A program made the position numbers and the translations under genes. A DNA stretch of 7,925 nucleotides from Desulfobacterales bacterium (lineage in GTDB: Bacteria > Desulfobacterota > Desulfobacteria > Desulfobacterales > Desulfosalsimonadaceae): NCBI GenBank assembly GCA_007135795.1, contig SLIE01000471.1, forward strand, positions 1 to 7,925, read 5' to 3'. Below are positions 1 through 7,486 of this stretch, in pieces (position 1 is the stretch's first letter; every line of letters starts with the position of its first letter). Under the pieces are notes generated by a model. The model was not told the origin of the DNA, did no database searches, and worked only from the letters and a program-made list of their open reading frames with translations.

Positions 1-57
1 ATAATTATCATCTGAATCTCATTACGCCAGGCACTATAAAAAATCGGGGAAAGAAAA

Positions 58-1977
58 ATGACCTCTCCTTTCTACATTACAACACCCATATATTATGTAA
101 ACGCCAAACCGCATCTCGGGCATACCTACACCACGATTGCCACCGATGTCGCCCGCCGCTTTCACGACATGAAAGGGTCGGATACCTTCATGCTGACCGG
201 AACCGACGAACATGGCGACAAAATTGTCAAAGCCGCTGAAAAAAACAATGTAAGCCCCCGGGAGTACGTGGACGAAATCAGTCGTCAGTTCGAGCAACTC
301 TGGCCCTTGCTCGATATACACTGCGATCGTTTCATAAGGACGACGGAGGAACGTCATATTGCAGTAGTTGTGGATATCCTTCGAAAAATATATGACAGCG
401 GCGACATTTACTATGCCGAGTATGAAGGGATGTACTGTTTCGATTGTGAACGTTTTTTCAACGAGCGCGAACTCGTGGACGGCAAATGTCCTGATCATGG
501 GAAAGAACCGGTATCAATAGCAGAATCCAACTATTTTTTCAAAATGAGCAAATACCAGCAGTGGCTTATTGATCACATCACGGAGAATCCGGATTTCATA
601 AGGCCCGAACGTTACAGGAACGAAGTGCTTTCGTTTCTGAAGGAACCGCTCGAGGACCTGTGTATTTCAAGACCCAAGAGCCGCCTCCAGTGGGGGATTA
701 CCCTTCCGTTTGATGATGATTATGTCACTTATGTATGGTTCGACGCACTGATCAACTATATATCCGCGCTGGGATACCCGGACGGGGAAAATTTCAAGAA
801 GTTCTGGCCGCACTCCCACCACGTGGTGGCAAAAGATATTTTGAAACCCCACGGCATTTATTGGCCGATCATGCTCAAAGCCGCGGGGATAGATATATAC
901 AAGCACCTCCTGGTTCATGGTTACTGGAACATCGAACATTCAAAGATGTCAAAAAGTCTTGGAAATGTAGTAGATCCCCTGTATCTGAAAGAAACTTACT
1001 CAACGGATGCCATCCGGTATTTTCTCATGCGCGAGATGGTCTTCGGACTTGACTCTAGTTTTTCCGAAAGCGTCATCATAAGCCGGATCAATTCAGACCT
1101 TGCCAATGATTTAGGAAATTTGTTCTCAAGGGTACTGGGAATGTTTCACAAGTATTTCGATTCAACAGTACCGGACTACGCCCCCGAGATGAAAGCTGAA
1201 TTTAAACTGGATTTGAAAACCGACGCGCAAAAAGCGATTTCACAATTCGTCACGGCCATGGATAATTTCGAATTTCACAAAGCGCTTGCAGCCGTATGGG
1301 ACTATATCAGCAAAATGAACAAATATGTCGATGTGACAGCGCCCTGGGAACTGGCAAAAAAGAAAGAATCAAAAAACCAACTCGCCGCTGTAATCTGCAA
1401 CCTGCTCGAGGGACTCAGAGTCGTATCCGGTCTCATATATCCGGTCATGCCCGAAACCGCTGTTAAAATGCAAAAACATCTTGGGTTTGCTCCGGATTCC
1501 AACTTCCACCGTATCGAGAAAATCAGCCAATGGCCTCAGATGATTACAAACCAGACATTGCCGAAATCAATAAGCCTGTTTCCGAGGATAGATTCGGACG
1601 CCATTCTCACCAAAGAAGAGCCCGGTGAAAAAACACTCGCCGAACCTGTCTCCCCGGAAATTGAATATGAGGATTTTTCCAAAATTGATTTGAGGTCGGC
1701 ACGGGTTATCCATGCTGAAAAAATACCAAAAGCAAATAAACTGCTGAAGCTCGAAATCGATTTGGGAGACCACACCCGGACCATCGTGGCCGGTATTGCC
1801 AAATTCTACACCCCCGAAGAACTTGTCGGCAAAAGTGTCGTCATGGTAGCCAATCTGAAACCCGCCAAGCTGATGGGCGTTCAGTCCAGGGGAATGCTTC
1901 TGGCCGCTGTTGAAAAAGAGATCTGCTCCGTTGCGGTACTCGATCGGGACATGCCTCCCGGTACCCGTTTAAAATAG
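58..1977 (+). CDS. metG: Methionyl-tRNA synthetase (MetRS) with C-terminal tRNA-binding domain
   Basis: Cytoplasmic class I aminoacyl-tRNA synthetase that charges tRNA-Met with methionine using ATP. The 639-aa protein has the Rossmann catalytic core with the HIGH motif as HLGH (residues 19-22) and the KMSKS loop exactly (296-300). A single zinc knuckle has ligands C127, C130, C144 and H147, the same C-x2-C...C-x2-H arrangement as in Thermus-type MetRS. The helical anticodon-binding domain follows (about 335-500); APW with W430 matches the anticodon-stacking Trp (W461) of the E. coli enzyme. A linker (about 500-535) leads to an EMAPII/Trbp-like OB-fold tRNA-binding and dimerisation domain (about 537-639: DFSKIDLRSARV, then ANLKPAKLMGVQSRGM). 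The ATG start is supported by a GGGGAAAG Shine-Dalgarno at 46-53 and by the family's usual N-terminus. The gene appears intact. No clear promoter is visible in the 57 bases upstream, so it may be read from an upstream gene. Confidence 0.98.
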   Translation: MTSPFYITTPIYYVNAKPHLGHTYTTIATDVARRFHDMKGSDTFMLTGTDEHGDKIVKAAEKNNVSPREYVDEISRQFEQLWPLLDIHCDRFIRTTEERHIAVVVDILRKIYDSGDIYYAEYEGMYCFDCERFFNERELVDGKCPDHGKEPVSIAESNYFFKMSKYQQWLIDHITENPDFIRPERYRNEVLSFLKEPLEDLCISRPKSRLQWGITLPFDDDYVTYVWFDALINYISALGYPDGENFKKFWPHSHHVVAKDILKPHGIYWPIMLKAAGIDIYKHLLVHGYWNIEHSKMSKSLGNVVDPLYLKETYSTDAIRYFLMREMVFGLDSSFSESVIISRINSDLANDLGNLFSRVLGMFHKYFDSTVPDYAPEMKAEFKLDLKTDAQKAISQFVTAMDNFEFHKALAAVWDYISKMNKYVDVTAPWELAKKKESKNQLAAVICNLLEGLRVVSGLIYPVMPETAVKMQKHLGFAPDSNFHRIEKISQWPQMITNQTLPKSISLFPRIDSDAILTKEEPGEKTLAEPVSPEIEYEDFSKIDLRSARVIHAEKIPKANKLLKLEIDLGDHTRTIVAGIAKFYTPEELVGKSVVMVANLKPAKLMGVQSRGMLLAAVEKEICSVAVLDRDMPPGTRLK

Positions 1978-2152
1978 CATGGTTTTCTGAGGAAAGTCCT
2001 TACACGGATTATCATACCCGTTGCATGTAAACAGGGTTGACGCAATGGACCATAACCAGATACAGCATCCTGTTCCCGAAGAAGATCAAACAATGGTATT
2101 TGATTGATCGACATGGGTTTTAACAGGACTCAGGGGAGGCACAAACTGATTT
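1978..2152. other. Intergenic gap between metG and the transpeptidase gene
   Basis: This is 175 bp with no gene I can support. It contains a 20-codon ORF (ATG at 2045, TGA at 2105-2107) without a good ribosome binding site. It also contains a TTGACG at 2037-2042 with only a poor -10 match (TACAGC, 2061-2066) 18 bp downstream. The only hairpin seen after metG is AGGA-AAG-TCCT near 1990-2000; it is short and has no T-tract, so I do not call it a terminator. The gap is long enough to hold a separate promoter for the two downstream genes, but the sequence does not show one convincingly. Confidence 0.5.
2133..2139 (+). promoter_or_regulatory. Ribosome binding site of the transpeptidase gene, long spacing
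   Basis: GGGGAGG is a strong Shine-Dalgarno match but lies 13 bases before the ATG at 2153, longer than the usual 5-9. No in-frame start codon lies closer, so the ATG at 2153 remains the best start. Initiation may be somewhat weaker than the motif suggests. Confidence 0.6.
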
Positions 2153-3505
2153 ATGTTCAAACGGAAACCAAAATTACACAACTATCAATCCCGTGGCTAT
2201 CAGCCGTTCGGCAGGGGATGGCGCGGATATCAGAAAAAAATACGGATTTATGACGAAAGACGTCAAACCCTTCGACGGATACCCTGGTATTTTGTGGGAC
2301 TTGTGATTTTCGCCTTCCTCATCAAAGGGGGGTTTCACCTGCTGGAAAAAAGAATGCTATCCGCTTCGGCAGACCATACTGTATCCATATATGTCCCGGA
2401 GGTCACCCCGCTTGACCACAACTCGATTCAAGCGATTCTTCCCATTGCGCGCTTTAACAATCTTGACACAAAAATTTTCGATTTTAAAAGGGATAACCAC
2501 TCCTACCAGATACATACCAGCCTCAACATGACTCTCCAGAAAGGGATCATGAACGCCCTTGATACACGGCACGCCAACAGGATCGGGATCATCGTGATGG
2601 AACCCGACACAGGCCGTATTCTGGCAATGGTTTCCCATGATGACGACGATCCGCATTCAAACGCCTGCCTTAAGGCCGATCTTCCCGCCGCCAGTATATT
2701 TAAAATCGTAACGGCAACTGCCGCCCTGGAAGCAGGCGGACTGGAATACCAGAGCCGGATGGCATTTAATGGTGGAAAATTCACATTATACAGAAATCAA
2801 CTGGTCGATCAGGAAAACCAGTACACCAATTACACCAGTTTGAAAGACTCCTTTGCCGAATCGATCAATCCTGTATTTGGAAAGCTCGGGAAAAATCTCC
2901 TTGGAAAAAGTTTGCTTGAGAACTATGCCCATGCTTATTTATTTAATTGCGACATTGAATTCGATCTGCCCGCGGAGCAAAGCTTTTTGGAGATATCTGA
3001 TAAACCGTTTAACCTGGCGGAGATTGCCTCCGGGTTCAACAGAACCACAACAATATCACCATTGCATGCGGCAATGATTGCCGGCATGGTTGCAAATGGT
3101 GGCAAACTGGTAAAACCGAGTATCGTCGATGTCGCCTCCCAGGATCACAAAACGGTATACAGGCGCCAGGCCGGAGCTCTCTCCCAGGCAATTCGACCGT
3201 TGACAACAGAGAGTTTGCAAAAACTAATGAATGCCACGATAACCTCGGGAACCGCAAGAAACCAGTTTGTCGGGATATCGACCGATCCAATTTTGTCCAG
3301 ACTCGATATGGGCGGCAAAACCGGATCGATCAATAACAATCGCAGGCAAATCCGATATGACTGGTTTGCCGGCTATGCATCGAACCCTGACGGCTCGGAA
3401 AAAATTGCAGTGGGCATAATCGTTGCGCACAAGGAATATATCGGAAAACGGGCAGCAACCTATTTTCGAGAAATAGTTTCCCGGTATTTTGAAAACATCA
3501 ATTGA
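2153..3505 (+). CDS. Membrane-anchored penicillin-binding protein (transpeptidase only)
   Basis: Predicted D,D-transpeptidase that cross-links peptidoglycan stem peptides on the periplasmic face of the inner membrane. All three motifs of the penicillin-binding transpeptidase family are present in order: SxxK as SIFK (S181 nucleophile, K184), SxN as SIN (237-239) and KTG (389-391, preceded by GG). A positively charged cytoplasmic N-terminus (1-43) precedes one membrane segment at about 44-62 (PWYFVGLVIFAFLI). About 60 residues of linker follow, then the transpeptidase domain from about 115 to the end. At 450 aa there is no glycosyltransferase domain and no room for a full class B pedestal domain, so this is a compact class B-like protein, nearer in size to PbpA/FtsI-type minimal forms. 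NLAEIASGFN and SPLHAAMIAGMVANGG are typical of the family. It lies 29 bp before the GlmS-like gene, in a probable operon. Whether it serves elongation, division or another process cannot be told from the sequence. Confidence 0.93.
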   Translation: MFKRKPKLHNYQSRGYQPFGRGWRGYQKKIRIYDERRQTLRRIPWYFVGLVIFAFLIKGGFHLLEKRMLSASADHTVSIYVPEVTPLDHNSIQAILPIARFNNLDTKIFDFKRDNHSYQIHTSLNMTLQKGIMNALDTRHANRIGIIVMEPDTGRILAMVSHDDDDPHSNACLKADLPAASIFKIVTATAALEAGGLEYQSRMAFNGGKFTLYRNQLVDQENQYTNYTSLKDSFAESINPVFGKLGKNLLGKSLLENYAHAYLFNCDIEFDLPAEQSFLEISDKPFNLAEIASGFNRTTTISPLHAAMIAGMVANGGKLVKPSIVDVASQDHKTVYRRQAGALSQAIRPLTTESLQKLMNATITSGTARNQFVGISTDPILSRLDMGGKTGSINNNRRQIRYDWFAGYASNPDGSEKIAVGIIVAHKEYIGKRAATYFREIVSRYFENIN

Positions 3506-3522
3506 ATCTACCTCAAGGATCC

Positions 3523-3529
3523 AAAGGAC
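3523..3529 (+). promoter_or_regulatory. Ribosome binding site fixing the start of the GlmS-like gene at 3535
   Basis: AAAGGAC lies 5-6 bases upstream of the ATG at 3535 and is a good Shine-Dalgarno. The longer reading from the TTG at 3502, which would overlap the previous stop codon by TTGA, has no Shine-Dalgarno in front of it. The ATG at 3535 is therefore preferred. Confidence 0.8.
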
Positions 3530-3534
3530 GAATA

Positions 3535-6500
3535 ATGTTTCTGAAACAAATGAGCAGTCAACTTCGTAAGTGCATTATTTCGATCACCGCAAATTTTACC
3601 AAGATATTTCACAAAAAAATATGTTTTGGTCTGTACCCGGAAAGTGCCCCCGGAAATTCGATAATTCTTTTCCCGTATTATCCCAATCGATTTTCATGCG
3701 GTTTGACAGGACTGATTGCGTTCAACAGAGACCAGGCGGTCGAGTCCACGATTAACGTTGCCGACTTTCACGACCAGTTGGAACAACTCGGAAAAAACGA
3801 TTTTACAGCATGTAAAGCACTTTCACCGGATGACTTCACGAGATATTATCTTGGAGGTAACGACAGTGTTTCCCAACTCTTTAACTCGATTCGAACCCTG
3901 AAGGAAAACGCTTTTTTCTATAGCATATACAAGAATGAAGGTCTTTTAAATGAACTCAAAGAGTTCGTTACCCACCTGTCTTCTGTGATCCAAAATGAGC
4001 TTAAACACCTGGATGAACAAATGGGCGTTGTCCCGGCACAACAGTTTGACGCCATGTCCATGCGAATCGAAAAGCTTAAAGATACCGCATGGTGTCTTGA
4101 AACGGAAATTTTTGATAACATTCTGCGGGTAAGACATCTCTCTGGCGACAATAAAAACGATATGAACCCCGAAAGCATATCCGCGGCCAGGCAGATAAAC
4201 GCCGTATTGAACTCCATTGACCGCCTGGAAGTCCGGGGACGAGATTCCGCCGGTATCTCCCTGATGTTTGTCCTTGAGGAAGATGCATATACAACATTTA
4301 TCGACACCATCACATCCCGAGGATTATACGACACATTCAGCGCTCGTTCATCGCAGAAATCGCTTGCCAATCTCGGTATCAGTGTCAACCGGAAAGAGGA
4401 TTATGCCGCTGTTGCCATGACATACAAAGTCGCCGCTGAAATCGGAGCCCTGGGTGACAATATCGGTTTCATAAGAGACCAGATTAAAGATGATCCCCTT
4501 TTTGCCGCAATTGTTTCTCAACCCCGTCAGTTTTTCACTGTATCCGCCCATACCCGCTGGGCATCCGTTGGTGCCATCAATGAGGTCAACTGCCACCCGG
4601 TAGACAACAAGACCATTACTTCGTTATCCGGCAACTCGGGGATTGTGCATGTTTGTTTAAACGGCGACATCGACAATTACCAGGAAATCAATGCCGCCCA
4701 TGAGAAACGTGGCATATCTTTTTTTCCTGACATCACCTGTGATACCAAGACTATCCCCGTGCATATCGAATACTACTTTTCACAAGGCCACACGATCGAA
4801 GACGCTTTCCGGCTGGCCGTCAATGATTTTGAAGGCGCCCATGCCATTTCCATGCACACGGACCTGGCACCCGGAAAATTTTTCCTGGCGCTCAAAGGAA
4901 GCGGACAGGCGATATTTATCGGCCTTGCCCCGGATCACTATATTCCCACTTCCGAAGTTTACGGTTTTGTCGAAGAAACAAACCAGTTTCTCAAAATGGA
5001 TGGGGAATCGCTCAGTAACGCTCCCGAAGGGCGCAACACAAATGGCCAGATATATATCATTGACCAATCCGGAAAAGGCGGAACGAGTGGCATAAAGGGA
5101 ATGTTTTACTGCGGCACCCCGATTGTGATAAGCGATGACGACATTCGTACGACCCAGCTTATATCCAGGGACATCGACCGGCAGGAGTTTAACCATTATT
5201 TTCTAAAGGAAATTTCAGAGGCACCGGCATCCGTCAGAAAAACCCTGGCCAACCGCTGGAAGATCGTTGAAGACGACCGCGGCAAATGTTACGAAATTTT
5301 TCTTGACGATACCTGTGTTCCGGAAACCATAAAATCCGCTCTCAGCGAAAATCGTATCCGGCGAATTATCTTTATCGGCCAGGGGACGGCCGGTGTTGCC
5401 GCACTTGTATGCGCCAACCAGATGCATCATTATCTCAAGGATACCGATATCCGGGTCGAAGCATTGAAATCCTCCGAGCTGAGCGGGTTTATCATTCACG
5501 ACGGAAAATCGGGTAGAATGGACGACACGCTCCTGATCCCCATCAGCCAGTCAGGAACCACCACCGACACCAATCGGAGTGTCGACATGGTCAGAAAAAA
5601 AGGTGGTAAAGTCATATGCATTGTCAACCGCCGCGATTCGGATCTGACATTTAAAAGCGACGGCGTGATATACACGAGTTCCGGCCGGGATATTGAAATG
5701 TCGGTTGCATCCACCAAAGCGTTTTACTCCCAGATTATCGCGGGAGCGATTTTCGGACTTTTTGTGGCCGGGCTGACGGGTAAACAAGGCCGGCGATTTA
5801 TTTCAAATGAGATCAAAGAACTGATCCGGATTCCGGATCATATGGAAAAAGTACTTTCCATGACCGAAAAAATAAGAACCTCCGCCAACAGGCTTGCGCT
5901 CCTCAGGACTTACTGGGCGACCGTGGGAAGCGGTCCCAACAAAGCGGCTGCCGACGAAGTCCGGATAAAACTGAGTGAGCTTTGCTACAAAACAATTTCA
6001 TCGGACTATGTGGAAGACAAAAAGCATATCGACCTGTCCTCGGAGCCCCTGATAATCATTTGCGCGGCCGGCACCCGCCAGAGCGTGCTTGGCGATATCG
6101 TAAAAGATACGGCTATTTTCAAGTCTCACAAGGCGCTGCCCGTGGTTATCTGCGATGAACATGAAAACCGATTTGCACCCTACGCGGAAGATGTATTTCA
6201 TGTTCCGCCGGTAAGCGAGCATTTCGCTCCTATATTAAACACCCTGGTGGGTCATATATGGGGATACTACGCAGCACTGACCATCAATGACGGATCAAAG
6301 TTTCTGCACGATTCCAGGGAAGAAATACAGGAATTGATCCAAACGTACACCCATGAAAACCTGGATATCTTTGAAATTGCGTTGGAAACAAAATTCCAGG
6401 AAAAAATACTGGGGTTTTATCGAAAATTTCGAAAAAAACAACTTGAAAACAGTCTTCCCGGGGCTATTGGAATTAAGAATGCCACAAATCTTGTTCTCCT

Positions 6501-7299
6501 TCTCAAGTATCTTTCCGGTCGCCTTCCGGTCAATGATTTTGAATTCGATTTCGGGGTCAAGGGAACGGCAAAAAATATGTTCGCCCTGTTTTCCGATGCA
6601 CTGGGGACATCGATCAATATGATGGCACGGCCAGTGGATGCCATAAAGCATCAGGCAAAAACAGTTACCGTCGGTACCAGCAGAATTGAAGAAAAAGCCG
6701 CGGGGATTTTGTTCGATGTTTTAACGGAAAAAGGGTTCGGCATCGATCAATTGACGTTGACCAACGTCATGGTAATCCGAAATATTCAAAAAATCATTTC
6801 AGAGATCAGGGGATTGACCCTTTACCGGGTTGCAGGTGTCAATCTTCTGGGTGAACCCACGGACGAGACCACCATCAATATCTTGGAAAAACAGGGCACT
6901 TCCGAGACCATCGTGTCTCGCAGTGAATCTGACCACAATCTCAAAGGATCCAAGAGAATCATTGTACGCGAGGGGAACGTCTATCTTGGGAAAGGCCGCA
7001 GGGATGATCGCTCCGTACTCATTATACCGATACTTTCAAGCGACCCGGAGAATCCCAACATGGTTGAATTCCTGCTTCTGCTGGAAGTGGGTTTCAAGCG
7101 TGCCGTTGATCTTGAAACCCGTATCAGGGCGCTTGGCGGAAAGTATGAGCATATCAAGAATATTGTTCAGGAAAACGCTATCACCTGGCAGGATGAGCAT
7201 CTTGATACTGTGCCCATGGACGAGCTCTTTGGTCGTTCCGCGGAAAAAATCGCCGAGATGATCGTTAAAGAAACCAACAACAGCGTTCCTAAAAACTAA
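3535..7299 (+). CDS. Giant GlmS-like glutamine amidotransferase / double-SIS sugar isomerase
   Basis: Predicted cytoplasmic relative of glucosamine-6-phosphate synthase, which makes GlcN6P from fructose-6-phosphate and glutamine for UDP-GlcNAc and the cell wall. Numbering is from ATG 3535 (1254 aa; normal GlmS is about 600). Class II glutaminase: CGLTGLIA with Cys55 as likely nucleophile, RLEVRGRDSAG (230-240), HTRWA (339-343), NGDIDN (376-381), D403. Interdomain HYFLKEISEAP (554-564) matches GlmS. SIS1 (about 605-745) has SQSGTTTDT (671-679) and VASTKAF (724-730). SIS2 (about 790-920) keeps K812, E815 and H831, spaced as E. coli K485, E488 and H504. The GlmS tail reappears as VDAIKHQAKTVTV (1034-1046; K1042 aligns with K603). 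Oddities: 54 residues precede Cys55; two glutaminase insertions (about 150 and 60 aa); about 110 aa between SIS2 and the tail; about 200 unrecognised C-terminal residues (about 1050-1254). The SIS1 sugar-loop Ser (E. coli S303) appears to be Ala. The family call is firm. GlcN6P as the product is inferred; it could act on another keto-sugar phosphate. Confidence 0.88.
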   Translation: MFLKQMSSQLRKCIISITANFTKIFHKKICFGLYPESAPGNSIILFPYYPNRFSCGLTGLIAFNRDQAVESTINVADFHDQLEQLGKNDFTACKALSPDDFTRYYLGGNDSVSQLFNSIRTLKENAFFYSIYKNEGLLNELKEFVTHLSSVIQNELKHLDEQMGVVPAQQFDAMSMRIEKLKDTAWCLETEIFDNILRVRHLSGDNKNDMNPESISAARQINAVLNSIDRLEVRGRDSAGISLMFVLEEDAYTTFIDTITSRGLYDTFSARSSQKSLANLGISVNRKEDYAAVAMTYKVAAEIGALGDNIGFIRDQIKDDPLFAAIVSQPRQFFTVSAHTRWASVGAINEVNCHPVDNKTITSLSGNSGIVHVCLNGDIDNYQEINAAHEKRGISFFPDITCDTKTIPVHIEYYFSQGHTIEDAFRLAVNDFEGAHAISMHTDLAPGKFFLALKGSGQAIFIGLAPDHYIPTSEVYGFVEETNQFLKMDGESLSNAPEGRNTNGQIYIIDQSGKGGTSGIKGMFYCGTPIVISDDDIRTTQLISRDIDRQEFNHYFLKEISEAPASVRKTLANRWKIVEDDRGKCYEIFLDDTCVPETIKSALSENRIRRIIFIGQGTAGVAALVCANQMHHYLKDTDIRVEALKSSELSGFIIHDGKSGRMDDTLLIPISQSGTTTDTNRSVDMVRKKGGKVICIVNRRDSDLTFKSDGVIYTSSGRDIEMSVASTKAFYSQIIAGAIFGLFVAGLTGKQGRRFISNEIKELIRIPDHMEKVLSMTEKIRTSANRLALLRTYWATVGSGPNKAAADEVRIKLSELCYKTISSDYVEDKKHIDLSSEPLIIICAAGTRQSVLGDIVKDTAIFKSHKALPVVICDEHENRFAPYAEDVFHVPPVSEHFAPILNTLVGHIWGYYAALTINDGSKFLHDSREEIQELIQTYTHENLDIFEIALETKFQEKILGFYRKFRKKQLENSLPGAIGIKNATNLVLLLKYLSGRLPVNDFEFDFGVKGTAKNMFALFSDALGTSINMMARPVDAIKHQAKTVTVGTSRIEEKAAGILFDVLTEKGFGIDQLTLTNVMVIRNIQKIISEIRGLTLYRVAGVNLLGEPTDETTINILEKQGTSETIVSRSESDHNLKGSKRIIVREGNVYLGKGRRDDRSVLIIPILSSDPENPNMVEFLLLLEVGFKRAVDLETRIRALGGKYEHIKNIVQENAITWQDEHLDTVPMDELFGRSAEKIAEMIVKETNNSVPKN

Positions 7300-7303
7300 T
7301 TTT

Positions 7304-7478
7304 GACGACTTCGAAAAAGTCCAGTCTCTGCGTCTGCGCGCAAATCCCGCAGAAATTGCGGCTTACGCCTTGTAGACATACACGTACACTTGAGTACGCT
7401 GCGTTCTCCGGGATTGCGCAAGCCTTGATTTTGAACTTTTTACAAAACCATCTGATCACGACTTCTTACGAGCACATC
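7304..7478. repeat. Imperfect palindromic intergenic repeat (MITE-like)
   Basis: A non-coding inverted-repeat element begins 4 bp after the GlmS-like stop. The outer left arm (7304-7323, GACGACTTCGAAAAAGTCCA) matches the reverse complement of the right arm (7432-7452, ending ACAAAACCATC) with mostly transition differences and one indel. An inner pair, GCGCAAATCCCG (7338-7349) and CGGGATTGCGC (7409-7419), is complementary with one extra base. At the centre, CGTAC (7383-7387) pairs with GTACG (7394-7398) around a 6-base loop. A second right-end-like sequence follows at 7459-7478 (GACTTCTTACGAG...CATC), as if an end had been duplicated. From memory, elements with this type of end recur between genes in Desulfobacterales. 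It holds no transposase. An ORF crossing it (7302-7490) looks accidental. The transcript could fold and act as a processing or attenuation point, but no classic T-tract terminator is seen. Confidence 0.72.
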
Positions 7479-7486
7479 CATATCAA

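Noticed and set aside
35..40. TATAAA before metG as a -10 box
   Set aside because: There is no -35 at suitable spacing, and the implied transcription start would fall inside the Shine-Dalgarno.
735..1052. 105-aa ORF inside metG in another frame
   Set aside because: It is a shadow of the well-supported metG frame with no recognisable protein signature.
2037..2066. Possible sigma70 promoter, TTGACG with TACAGC at 18-bp spacing
   Set aside because: The -35 is good but the -10 matches the consensus poorly, so I do not annotate it as a promoter.
2045..2107. 20-residue ORF (MDHNQIQHP...) in the gap between metG and the transpeptidase gene
   Set aside because: It has no good Shine-Dalgarno, no recognisable feature, and a length expected by chance. 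It would need conservation evidence.
4691..5095. 134-aa ORF inside the GlmS-like gene in another frame
   Set aside because: The main frame here carries conserved GlmS glutaminase motifs. The alternative frame shows none and is an overlap artefact.
3535..7299. Possibility that the giant protein is two genes fused by a sequencing error
   Set aside because: Family motifs stay in one frame and in GlmS order from Cys55 to the AKTVTV tail. The extra segments lie within and after the GlmS unit, without a second start or a composition break.
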